Of a DNA stretch of 33,093 nucleotides, positions 7,577-15,400 are shown piece by piece. The position numbers and the translations under genes are program-made. The DNA comes from Streptomyces aurantiacus (GTDB lineage Bacteria; Actinomycetota; Actinomycetes; Streptomycetales; Streptomycetaceae), in the NCBI RefSeq assembly GCF_001418335.1, contig NZ_LIPP01000018.1, forward strand, positions 1-33,093, read 5' to 3'. Numbering within the stretch: position 1 is the stretch's first letter; each line of letters opens with the position of its first letter. The notes below the pieces were generated by a model. That model made no database searches, was not told where the DNA came from, and saw only the letters and a list, made by a program, of their open reading frames with translations.

Positions 7577-8497
7577 ATGGCCACTGAGCCCGAACTTACG
7601 CCCGTAGTCGACTTCCTGAGCGAGCACAGCCCCAGTAAGAGCTGCGTCATGGCCTTGATCGGTCCGTACCACGGCTCTCGGTCTCTCACCGGAGTGTTGA
7701 CCTGTAAAGACAAGCACCACGCGTACCAAGCCGTCCAGCTACTGCGCCGAGCGCTGGCCGCCCGCGACACCGCCGCCGTCGCGGAAGACCTGCGTGCTCT
7801 GGCCGCGGCACTACCGGACGCTCCCGCCGGCTCGCTGCGCACGGCTACGGCCCATGCAGCGTCAGGAACCTGGCCCGCCCCCGCAGGCACGACGTTCTGT
7901 CCGCCTGTCGAAAACCCTAGGGAGGATGGGGGTACACAAGGCGACGAGGCCTCCGCCGTGTCAGAGTCAGCAACGCCCCATGGAGCTCGTCTGAAGGACC
8001 TGCCAGGCAAGGTCGTACGCATCTCCCACCTGCGCGAGTTCCACATCACCGACGAGGACGCACTCATACGCGCGGCGATGGATGCGGATTGGGATCCGTT
8101 GCCCTCGTCCGAGTTGGCCGAGGACGACCCGCGCGACCTGATCGGCGCCGTGATGACCCTGACCGAAAGCGGTAGTTGGATCACCGGCGCGGACACCTTG
8201 GAAGACCAGAGCGAGGCAGGACGCCTCTGTCGTCATCGCATCGGTCCTGGGTCCGTGGCGGGGGCCCTGACCGGGGTGGCCGACGGGCTGGCCACTGGTC
8301 TGGCCTGGGGCTTCCTCCAGGCCAGGTACGAATCGTTCACGCTCGCCCGATGGTGGCTCGCCCTGCGTGGCCAAGTGCCATGGCGGTTGATGTCATTTCT
8401 TGCGGATGCACATCGGCGGGGAGTGCTGCGGCAGGTCGGAGCCACTTACCAGCTCCGCCACGCCGAACTGCAGCGTCGCCTCGCCGGAAGGACGTGA
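7577..8497 (+). CDS. composite protein with NACHT-type (NLR-like) C-terminal remnant
   Basis: 306 aa from ATG 7577, with GGAG 8 nt upstream. Three parts can be seen. Residues 1-95 are a small helical region of unknown family (MATEPELTPVVDFLSEHSPS..., then L-L-R-R-A-L-A-A-R-D). After a low-complexity linker, residues about 128-215 contain a segment I associate with Streptomyces hypothetical proteins (DADWDPLPSSELAEDDPRDL, then G-A-V-M-T-L). The last 80 residues (from about 226) have a short glycine/alanine-rich stretch, then WWLALRGQVPWRLMSFLADA and an R-G-V-L-R-Q-V-G-A-T-Y-Q-L-R-H-A-E-L-Q block, which I recognise as the extreme C-terminus of Streptomyces NACHT NTPases. No P-loop is present, so it cannot be a working STAND ATPase. 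A second possible start is GTG 7958. Probably a fused remnant; expression is unproven. Confidence 0.5.
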   Translation: MATEPELTPVVDFLSEHSPSKSCVMALIGPYHGSRSLTGVLTCKDKHHAYQAVQLLRRALAARDTAAVAEDLRALAAALPDAPAGSLRTATAHAASGTWPAPAGTTFCPPVENPREDGGTQGDEASAVSESATPHGARLKDLPGKVVRISHLREFHITDEDALIRAAMDADWDPLPSSELAEDDPRDLIGAVMTLTESGSWITGADTLEDQSEAGRLCRHRIGPGSVAGALTGVADGLATGLAWGFLQARYESFTLARWWLALRGQVPWRLMSFLADAHRRGVLRQVGATYQLRHAELQRRLAGRT

Positions 8498-8522
8498 GCC
8501 AATTCCCGTCGGAGACGCCGGT

Positions 8523-8747
8523 TCAATCCCCTTGCGACTCACCCGTGGCGGAAGGCGTCGCGTGCGCGGTGATGGTGAGACCGGAGAAGTCCCTGCCCTG
8601 GACGACAGGGCCGTACTGCGTGCCCCCGCTGACCTGGTTCGTCACCGCACCTTCACCCGTGCACACCGACTCCGCCTGCCGCCACCAGCTCTCCAGGGCG
8701 AGGCGAAACTCCGCGTCGAGCGCAGCGCGCACCAGAACCCCGATCAT
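8523..8747 (-). CDS. short protein with RHIM-like (bacterial amyloid signalling) motif, probably truncated
   Basis: 74-aa ORF. Residues 37-56 read N-x-x-S-G-G-x-x-x-G-P-V-V-Q-G-R-D-x-S-G. This N...G...G.VVQ(G/A) pattern is common in Streptomyces proteins next to NACHT/NLR-like genes and resembles the RHIM/PP amyloid core ([IV]-Q-x-G). It has been described for bacterial NLR-associated amyloid signalling sequences (the RHIM-like BASS class). Such motifs pass an activation signal from an NLR to an effector by templated amyloid assembly. The N-terminal 36 residues are short and helical with no recognisable effector domain. The ATG (8745-8747) lies inside DNA that on the other strand is recombinase-derived, and no good ribosome site precedes it, so the true N-terminal domain is probably lost. 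A NACHT-like C-terminal remnant lies 26 bp away on the other strand. Confidence 0.5.
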   Translation of the reverse strand: MIGVLVRAALDAEFRLALESWWRQAESVCTGEGAVTNQVSGGTQYGPVVQGRDFSGLTITAHATPSATGESQGD

Positions 8748-8860
8748 CAGATCGACGCACTACTCCGCCACGGCGTCGACCGCGACAACATCCACGTCGA
8801 TGTCGCCAGCGGCGCGAAGACGTCCCGCCCGAAGCTTGACCTCGTCATGCGGCTGCTGCG
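8733..8860 (+). pseudogene. serine recombinase/resolvase fragment
   Basis: About 43 codons (QNPDHQIDALLRHGVDRDNI, then H-V-D-V-A-S-G-A-K and R-P-K-L-D-L-V-M-R-L-L-R) match the part of small serine recombinases just after the catalytic YARVSTxDQ block, up to the conserved SRPxLxxLL segment. The catalytic N-terminus is missing upstream, and the reading departs from the family after 8860. It is a dead fragment showing that an element passed through here. Confidence 0.72.
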
Positions 8861-8869
8861 CTCCCAGGC

Positions 8870-8998
8870 AGTACCGCTTGGCGACAGCTGGAGGTATGGA
8901 ACAACGGCAGAGCGTTCGTCGGCATGCCTCTGCGCGCGCTCTTGGCCACCGGTCGCCTACGGCGGCAGCTCCCGGACCTGGCTGATGCCACGCCATAA
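8870..8998 (+). pseudogene. 3' end of an unrecognised gene
   Basis: In a frame shifted from the recombinase fragment, an uninterrupted protein-like tail (W-R-Q-L-E-V-W-N-N-G-R-A-F-V-G-M-P, then R-A-L-L-A-T-G-R-L) runs to TAA 8996-8998. No start is available because the sequence before it is recombinase-derived. The family is not recognised. It ends 56 bp before the 3' end of the tRNA gene. Confidence 0.3.
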
Positions 8999-9015
8999 GG
9001 TAAAGGATAGAGAAA

Positions 9016-9048
9016 AACCCCAGGTCACGGCGAGTGAGTCCTGGGGTT
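9016..9048 (-). terminator. rho-independent terminator of tRNA-Thr
   Basis: Perfect 9-bp arms (9016-9024 with 9040-9048, AACCCCAGG/CCTGGGGTT) with a 15-nt loop, starting 7 nt past the tRNA 3' end. Read on the minus strand, the stem is followed by TTTCTCT, a T-rich tail that is rare in this genome. Confidence 0.85.
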
Positions 9049-9054
9049 CCTCAG

Positions 9055-9128
9055 AGCCGCCTTCGGGATTCGAACCCGAGACCTACGCATTACGAGTGCG
9101 TTGCTCTGGCCAGCTGAGCTAAGGCGGC
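9055..9128 (-). tRNA. tRNA-Thr (anticodon CGT)
   Basis: A full cloverleaf can be drawn: acceptor GCCGCCT/AGGCGGC (7 of 7 pairs), D-arm GCTC/GAGC, anticodon arm ACGCA-CTCGTAA-TGCGT giving anticodon CGT (reads ACG, threonine), T-arm TCGGG-TTCGAAT-CCCGA, discriminator U. CCA is not encoded. The patch of broken mobile-element genes lies directly beyond its 3' end, the usual side for tRNA-targeted integration. Confidence 0.97.
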
Positions 9129-9139
9129 GTGTTGCCAGC

Positions 9140-9167
9140 ACTATGGTGCGATCGGCAACGTCAGCAA
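9140..9167 (-). promoter_or_regulatory. candidate promoter of tRNA-Thr
   Basis: On the minus strand, TTGCTG (9162-9167), a 16-bp spacer and CATAGT (9140-9145) lie 11 nt before the mature tRNA 5' end. This resembles a housekeeping sigma (HrdB) promoter. Spotted by eye only. Confidence 0.4.
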
Positions 9168-9180
9168 GTCTACACAGTTT

Positions 9181-9218
9181 CCGGGGGTGCTCCGTACCTG
9201 CCCTGGAGGCACCCCCGG
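9181..9218 (-). terminator. hairpin terminator of the exported peptidase gene
   Basis: Perfect 10-bp arms (CCGGGGGTGC / GCACCCCCGG, 9181-9190 with 9209-9218), with further pairing inside, 56 bp after the peptidase stop and before the tRNA promoter. Confidence 0.7.
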
Positions 9219-9273
9219 TCGGCTCGTCGGCGGCTTGGCCGCGGCTCGGCCGTCCCCTGCAGCCGCTCGGTGA

Positions 9274-10920
9274 TCAGGTCGCCGAGCAGCGCTTTTCGTT
9301 CTTCGGAGCGGCGCCTTCGAGGAGGTAGCTGTTGATCGCGGAGTCGATGCACTCGCTGCCGCGCCCGTACGCCGTGTGGCCGTCGCCCTCGTAGGTGAGG
9401 AGCGTTCCGGAGGAGAGCTGGGCGGCGAGTGACTGCGCCCAGGAGTAGGGGGTCGCGGGGTCCCTGGTGGTGCCCACCACGACGATGGGCGCGGCGCCCT
9501 TCGCCTCGATCCGGCGGGGCTCACCCGTCGGCCTCACCGGCCAGTAGGCGCAGTTCAGTGAGGCCCAGGCCAGGCCCTCGCCGAAGACCGGGGAGGCCTT
9601 CTCGAAGTCGGGGACGCCCTTCTCGACCTCCTCCGGAGAGGTGAAGGCGGCGGGCAGGTCCAGGCAGTTGACGGCCGCGTTGGCGGACATCAGATTCGCG
9701 TAGCGGCCGTCCGCGTCCCGCTCGTAGTAGCTGTCGGACAGGGTGAGCAGGCCCGCGCCGTCCTTGCCCTTCATGGCCGTGCCGAGGGCCTCGCGCAGTT
9801 GCTCCCAGGCCCCCTCGTCGTACATCGCGGCGATGACGCCCGTCGTGGCCAGCGCCTCGCCCAGCTTCCGGCCGTCCGCGTCACCCGCGTCGATGGGGGC
9901 GGAGTCCAGCCGCCGGAAGAACGCCTTCAGGTTCTTGCCGGCCTGCTCCGGCGATGTGCCCGCCCCGCCCAGCGGGCAGTCGGACCGATGTACGCAGTCC
10001 TTCGCGAAGGACCGGAACGCCGTCTCGAAGCCGGCCGTCTGGTCCTGGTTCATCTTCCGTGCCGACAGGGACGGGTCCATCGCTCCGTCCAGGACCAGCC
10101 TGCCCACGCGCTCCGGATACAGGCCCGCGTAGGTCGCCCCGAGGAACGTGCCGTACGAGGCCCCCACGTAGGTCAGCTTCTCGTCGCCCAGCGCGGCCCG
10201 TACGAGGTCCATGTCCCGGGCCGCCTCGACCGTGGACACATGGCGCAGCAGATTCGCCGAGCGCTGTCCGCAGGCCGCCGCGAACGCCTTGAAGGCGTCG
10301 ACCAGTTCACCGGTCTCACGCGCGTCGTCGGGGGTCGTGTCCGTCTGCGTGTACGTGTCCATCCGCCGCCCGGTGAGGCATTCGACGGGCTCGCTGCGCG
10401 CGACGCCTCGCGGGTCCACCGCGACCATGTCGTAGCGGGCGCGCACCTTCGCCGGGTAGCCGACGCCCGCATACGACTGGAGGTAGTCGACCGCCGATCC
10501 GCCCGGCCCACCGGGGTTCACCAGCAGCGAACCGAGGCGCTTGCCCGGCCCCGTGGCCTTCTTGCGGGCCACCGCCAGCCGGATGTCGCCCTTGGCCGGC
10601 TCGGCGTAGTCGAGCGGCGCCTTCAGCGTGCCGCACTCGAATCCGGAGACACCGCAGGCCCGCCAGTTCGGCCGCTGGCCGTAGTACGAGGCCAGCGCGG
10701 ACGGCGTGGCCTCGGGCAGCGCGCGCAGCACCACCGACCCGACCGGGCTCGCGGAGCTCGTCGAACTCCCCGCGGAGCAGGCGGAGACAGCGGAGACGAG
10801 GAGTCCGGCGACGGCGAACAGCGTGCCGTACGCGCGGACGGATCGGACAGACCGGTGGGATCCGACAGACCGGTGGGATCGGTGGGCCCTGAGTGACCTG
10901 GGCCGGCGCCTGGAGTACAT
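9274..10920 (-). CDS. tripeptidyl-aminopeptidase-like alpha/beta hydrolase, exported lipoprotein
   Basis: 548 aa from ATG 10920. A very basic N-terminus is followed by a hydrophobic stretch ending in a lipobox-like V-S-A-C (Cys47), so it is probably lipid-anchored outside the membrane. The mature part is a proline/tripeptidyl peptidase fold (family S33): oxyanion loop L-L-V-N-P-G-G-P-G-G-S, nucleophile GASYG (Ser255), Asp in TRDPATPY and His in EGDGHTAY, the last two in a TAP-type C-terminal domain. Streptomyces Tap and SlpD/SlpE enzymes of this family remove N-terminal tripeptides from exported proteins. The longer TTG start at 10995 has no ribosome site and would bury the signal sequence. 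The signal region carries an 18-bp tandem repeat. It is the first gene of the conserved core block beyond the tRNA. Confidence 0.88.
   Translation of the reverse strand: MYSRRRPRSLRAHRSHRSVGSHRSVRSVRAYGTLFAVAGLLVSAVSACSAGSSTSSASPVGSVVLRALPEATPSALASYYGQRPNWRACGVSGFECGTLKAPLDYAEPAKGDIRLAVARKKATGPGKRLGSLLVNPGGPGGSAVDYLQSYAGVGYPAKVRARYDMVAVDPRGVARSEPVECLTGRRMDTYTQTDTTPDDARETGELVDAFKAFAAACGQRSANLLRHVSTVEAARDMDLVRAALGDEKLTYVGASYGTFLGATYAGLYPERVGRLVLDGAMDPSLSARKMNQDQTAGFETAFRSFAKDCVHRSDCPLGGAGTSPEQAGKNLKAFFRRLDSAPIDAGDADGRKLGEALATTGVIAAMYDEGAWEQLREALGTAMKGKDGAGLLTLSDSYYERDADGRYANLMSANAAVNCLDLPAAFTSPEEVEKGVPDFEKASPVFGEGLAWASLNCAYWPVRPTGEPRRIEAKGAAPIVVVGTTRDPATPYSWAQSLAAQLSSGTLLTYEGDGHTAYGRGSECIDSAINSYLLEGAAPKNEKRCSAT
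10841..10885. repeat. 18-bp tandem repeat inside a signal peptide
   Basis: Units at 10841-10858 and 10859-10876 differ at one base, followed by a 9-bp partial copy sharing the unit's ends. They encode, on the minus strand, the repeated H-R-S-V-(G)-S residues in the basic n-region of the peptidase signal sequence. Length variation here would be in frame. Confidence 0.75.
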
Positions 10921-11085
10921 CGAACGAGCGTAACCCTGCGCGGCGACTTGATTGCCCAGAGTCGCGAGCACGCCTCGTACGAGTGAGGGCGTCAACCCGT
11001 CGCGGACGGTCCCGTGTGACCGGCTCGGGGGTGGCGAGGGGAGCGGGCAGACTCCCCCGATACCGCCACACCCTCACCACACCCC

Positions 11086-12291
11086 TCACCCCGCCCGCAA
11101 CGCCATCGTCATGGCCTCCACCGCCAGCAGCGGTGCCACGTTCCGGTCCAGTGCCTCGCGGCAGGCGGCGATCGCCTCTATCCGGCGCAGGGTGGCCTCG
11201 GGCGACGACCCGCGGGCCAGCCGGTCCAGCGTGTCCCGCATCTCCGTGTTGGAGAGGGCGAGGTCCGTGCCGAACTGGAGGGCGAGTACGTCGCGGTAGA
11301 AAGCCGTGAGGTCGATCAGGGCCAGGTCCAGGCTGTCACGCTGCGTACGCGTCTTGCGGCGCTTCTGCCTGTCCTCCAACTCCTTCATCACGCCCGCGGT
11401 GCCACGCGGCATACGGCCGCCCTGCGCCGCGCCGAGGGCCGCCTTCATGTCCTCGGTCTCCTTGACGTCGGTCTCCTCGGCGACCTGCTTGGCGTCCTCG
11501 GACGCCGCGTCGATCAGCTCCTGGGCCGATCTGAGGCAGGCGCCCACGTCGTCGACCCGGAGCGGCAGCTTGAGGACGGCGGCTCGGCGCGCGCGGGCCC
11601 GCTCGTCCGTGGCGAGACGGCGGGCACGCCCGATGTGGCCCTGCGTGGCACGGGCCACGGCAGCCGCTATGTCCGGCTCGATGCCGTCGCGGCGTACGAG
11701 GACATCGGCGACCGCGGCCACCGGGGGCGTCCGGAGCGTGAGGTGCCGGCACCGGGAGCGGATCGTGGGCAGCACGTCCTCCAGGGAGGGCGCGCACAGC
11801 AGCCAGACCGTACGGGGGGCGGGCTCCTCGACTGCCTTCAGCAGCACGTTGCCCGCGCCCTCGGTGAGGCGGTCGGCGTCCTCCATGACGATGACCTGCC
11901 ACCGTCCGACCGCCGGGGACAGCTGGGCGCGGCGGACCAGGTCGCGGGTCTCCTTGACACCGATGGAGAGCAGGTCGGTGCGGATGACCTGCACGTCCGC
12001 GTGCGTACCGATCAGGCTCGTGTGGCAGCCGTCGCAGAATCCGCAGCCGGGGATTCCGCCGAGGGCGCGGTCGGGGCTCGTGCACTGGAGCGCCGCCGCG
12101 AAGGCACGCGCAGTGGTGGAACGGCCCGAACCCGGTGGCCCCGTGAAGAGCCAGGCGTGCGTCATCTTCGACGCCTCGGGCAACGGCGTGCCGGCCCCGA
12201 CCGCGGTGACCAGGGCGTCGGCGTCCCGCGCGGCGGCCTCAAGCTGCCCGCTCACCTTCTCCTGGCCCACCAGGTCGTCCCATACGGTCAT
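11086..12291 (-). CDS. holB: DNA polymerase III delta' subunit
   Basis: 401 aa. AAA+ clamp-loader subunit: M-T-V-W-D-D-L-V-G-Q-E start typical of the family, P-loop-like GPPGSGRSTT at 51-60 with Arg in place of the Walker Lys (delta' does not need ATP hydrolysis), a four-Cys zinc module (Cys in A-L-Q-C and the C-G-F-C-D-G-C cluster), V-M-E-D-A-D-R as the Walker B-like region, and P-T-I-R-S-R-C (sensor 1/SRC-like, L-P-T-I-R-S-R-C). It helps load the beta sliding clamp at the replication fork. A charged insert (about 265-325) is typical of actinobacteria. Start ATG has AAAGGGCGG upstream. It lies downstream of the thymidylate kinase gene on the same strand, the usual tmk-holB pairing, with a 187-bp gap. 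Confidence 0.95.
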   Translation of the reverse strand: MTVWDDLVGQEKVSGQLEAAARDADALVTAVGAGTPLPEASKMTHAWLFTGPPGSGRSTTARAFAAALQCTSPDRALGGIPGCGFCDGCHTSLIGTHADVQVIRTDLLSIGVKETRDLVRRAQLSPAVGRWQVIVMEDADRLTEGAGNVLLKAVEEPAPRTVWLLCAPSLEDVLPTIRSRCRHLTLRTPPVAAVADVLVRRDGIEPDIAAAVARATQGHIGRARRLATDERARARRAAVLKLPLRVDDVGACLRSAQELIDAASEDAKQVAEETDVKETEDMKAALGAAQGGRMPRGTAGVMKELEDRQKRRKTRTQRDSLDLALIDLTAFYRDVLALQFGTDLALSNTEMRDTLDRLARGSSPEATLRRIEAIAACREALDRNVAPLLAVEAMTMALRAG

Positions 12292-12447
12292 GGGGTGCCG
12301 CCCTTTCGTCGCACCTGTGCCTGCCGCGTCCCATTGTGCGGGAGGGCACTGACAACGAGGGCCCGTGGCGTGCGCCCGGCGCGAAGCCGGAGCCGGCACC
12401 ACCTGACACCACCTACCCGGCACGACCCCGCCAGTATCGGCCCCGGC

Positions 12448-12485
12448 GGCGTCAGCGGTGGCGTCAGCGGCTCCGGCGTCAGCGG
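12448..12485. repeat. 11-bp repeat at the end of tmk
   Basis: Three copies of GGCGTCAGCGG (12448, 12460 and 12475), the last one including the tmk stop codon. They are probably a local slippage product. The rest of the 187-bp tmk-holB gap shows no gene. Confidence 0.5.
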
Positions 12486-15400
12486 CGTCGGCGCCCGCGT
12501 CCCTCGTCCGGCTCGTCGTCGTCCCGCGGGCCCAGCAGCTCGTCCGCCAGTGTCGGCAGATCGTCCAGCGGGGTCTCCTCCGCCCAGTCCGAACGGGCAC
12601 GTCGGCGCGGCACGCCCTCCGCGTCGACCTGCGGCAACTCACGCGTACGGGCGGCGTCGCGAGTGTCGGCGGCCTCGGGGGGCGGTCGGAATCCGGGCTC
12701 CTCGTCACGGTAGTACCCGGGCGGCACCCGGTCCTCGGGTCCGTTCTCCCGCTCGCCGCCACGGTTGTCCCGTACCGGGGGAAGGACCGCCGTCTCGTCC
12801 GCGCCGCGTTCCTCCCGGACCGGAGGCAGCACGGCCGTCTCGTCGGCGGCGCCCTGCGGCGCCGGCGGCTGCGGCAGCACGGCTGTCTCGTCGGCCGGGC
12901 CACCGGACGCGTTCGTGGGCGTCACGACGGGCGTCTGCACCGTGCTCTCGTTGTCGGTGCCGCTGTCGGTGCCGCTGTCGGTGTCGGCCGCCGGGTCAGC
13001 AGTCGGGACAGCCGCCGCGTCGGCAGCCACCGCCGCCGCTGCCGCCGTGGCAGCCGCCGAGGCCGCGGCCTCCGCCGCCCGCCGCGCCTCCTCGGCCCGG
13101 ACCAGCGCCTCCTCGGCCTTCCGCCGCTCCGCCAGGCGCCGCTCCTCGGCCTCCGCCCGGAGCCGCGCCTCCTCCTCGGCCTGCTTGCGCCGGCGCTCCT
13201 CCTCGGCCGCGCGGGCCTTCTCCTCCGCGAGTTTCCGGGCCCGTTCCTGCTCGGCACGCACGCGTGCCGCCTCCGCGCGCTCCCGGGCCAACTCGGCCTG
13301 CCGCTCGGCCTCGCGCCGCTGGGCCTCCTCCAGTTCGCGCTGCTTGCGCTCTTCCTCCTCGGCGCGCAGCTTGGCGAGCTGCTCCTGGCGCTCGCGCTCC
13401 AGCCGCTCCTCCTCGGCCTTGCGGGCAGCCTCTTCCTCGGCCTTGCGGCGTGCCTCTTCCTCGGCTGCCTTGCGGGCCTCCTCCTTGGCCGTGATCTCGG
13501 CCTCGGAGAGCGGCAGCACCACGTCGAGCCGGTGCCGGATCACGGTCGTGACGGCTTCGGGCTCCTGCCCGGCGTCGACGACCAGGTACCGGCCGGGATC
13601 GGCGGCGGCCAGCGTCAGGAAACCCGACCGCACGCGCGTGTGGAACTCGGCGGGCTCCGACTCCAGCCGGTCCGGCGCCTCCGTGAACCGCTCGCGCGCG
13701 GCCTCCGGCGACACGTCGAGGAGCACCGTCAGATGCGGTACGAGCCCGTCCGTCGCCCAGCGGTTGATGCGCGAGACCTCGGTCGGGGACAGGTCGCGCC
13801 CCGCTCCCTGGTAGGCCACCGAGGAGTCGATGTACCGGTCCGAGACCACGACCGCGCCCCGTTCGAGCGCGGGCCGCACCACGGTGTCCACGTGCTCCGC
13901 GCGGTCGGCGGCGTACAGCAGCGCCTCCGCGCGGTGCGACAGTCCCGCCGACGACACGTCGAGCAGGATCGACCGCAGCCGCTTCCCGACGGGTGTGGCG
14001 CCTGGCTCACGTGTCACCACGACCTCGTGCCCCTTGGCGCGGATCCACTCCGCGAGCGCCTCGGCCTGGGTCGACTTGCCGGCCCCGTCACCGCCCTCCA
14101 GAGCGATGAAGAACCCGGCGTCGGTGGGCGCCTGCACCGGGTCGTCCCCGCCGCGCAGCGCGTCCCGCAGGTCGTGCCGCAGGGGCACTCCGGAGCGGTC
14201 GTCGGCCTTGGCGAGGACCAGCGCGGCCACCGGCAGCAGCAGCGCGCCGACCAGTATCAGTGTGAAGGCGGCGCCGCCGTGCGCGAACACGAACTTGCCG
14301 TTCTCCAGCCGGTGCGGACCGATGGCGCCCGCCACCAGCGGCGCCACCAGGACACCGACGGCCACGAAGACCCGTACGACCGCGTGCAGGTGTTCCGTCG
14401 TACGCGGTCGCCGGTAGTCCTCGGCCTCCTGGTCGAGCAGGGTGTGCCCGGTGTTCGCGGCGACGCCCGCGCCGATGCCCGCGAGGCCGGCGATCAGCAG
14501 CACGGTGGTGACGTCCGGTACGAGGCCTGCGGCGAGCAGCGCGATGCCCGTGAAGGCGATCGCAAGGGCGAGCAGCCGCCGGCGCGACAGGGACGGCAGC
14601 AGCCTGGCGGCCGTACGGATGCCGATCACGACACCGCCGGTCAGCGCGAGCACCAGCAGCCCGTACGTCACCGGGCCGCCGCCCAGGTCCTTGGCGTGCA
14701 GTACGGCTACGGCGACGGCGGCGGCGATCGCTCCGGCGACGGCCCCGCAGGCGAGCACCAGGAGCGGTACGGCTCCCGTGCGGCCCTTGTCGATGTCCGA
14801 ACCCGTCCTCGGGCGGCGCAGCCCTTCGAGCGGCGACCGCGCGCGCGGGGTGCGGGTGTCGGGCAGTTCGAGGAAGGTGAGCACCGAGAGGGACGCGGCG
14901 AACAGGCCCGCGGCGACGTACGAGGCGAGCGCCGCCTGGTGCTGGTCGAACCACGCGAGGCCGGCGCCCAGCAGGTTGTTGAGGAGCCCGGCGACGACGA
15001 GCGCCGCCGCCGCGAGGGGCGCCGTGACGAATCCCGTACGCAGTGCGAGGCGTCGCAGGGCGTCCATGTGGTCCGGCAGCGGTCGTACGGTCGCGCCCTC
15101 CAGCGGCGGCGCGGGCAGCAGAGCGGGCGCCGCGCTCTCGCGGCACACCGTCCAGAAGCGCTCGGCGACCCCGACCACGAACGCCGTGACCAGGAGCACG
15201 GCCAGCGCGTTCCCGGGTGTCCAGTCGATCCACAGGGGCGCGATGATCAGCAGTACGGCCCGTACGCCGTCGGCGCCCACCATGGTCCAGCGGCGGTCGA
15301 GCGGACCGTCCTTGGAGGTGAGGGTGGTGAGCGGGCCGAGAAGTACCGCTCCGAAGAGCAGCGTCGCGAGGATCCGTGCCCCGAAGACCGCCGACACGGC

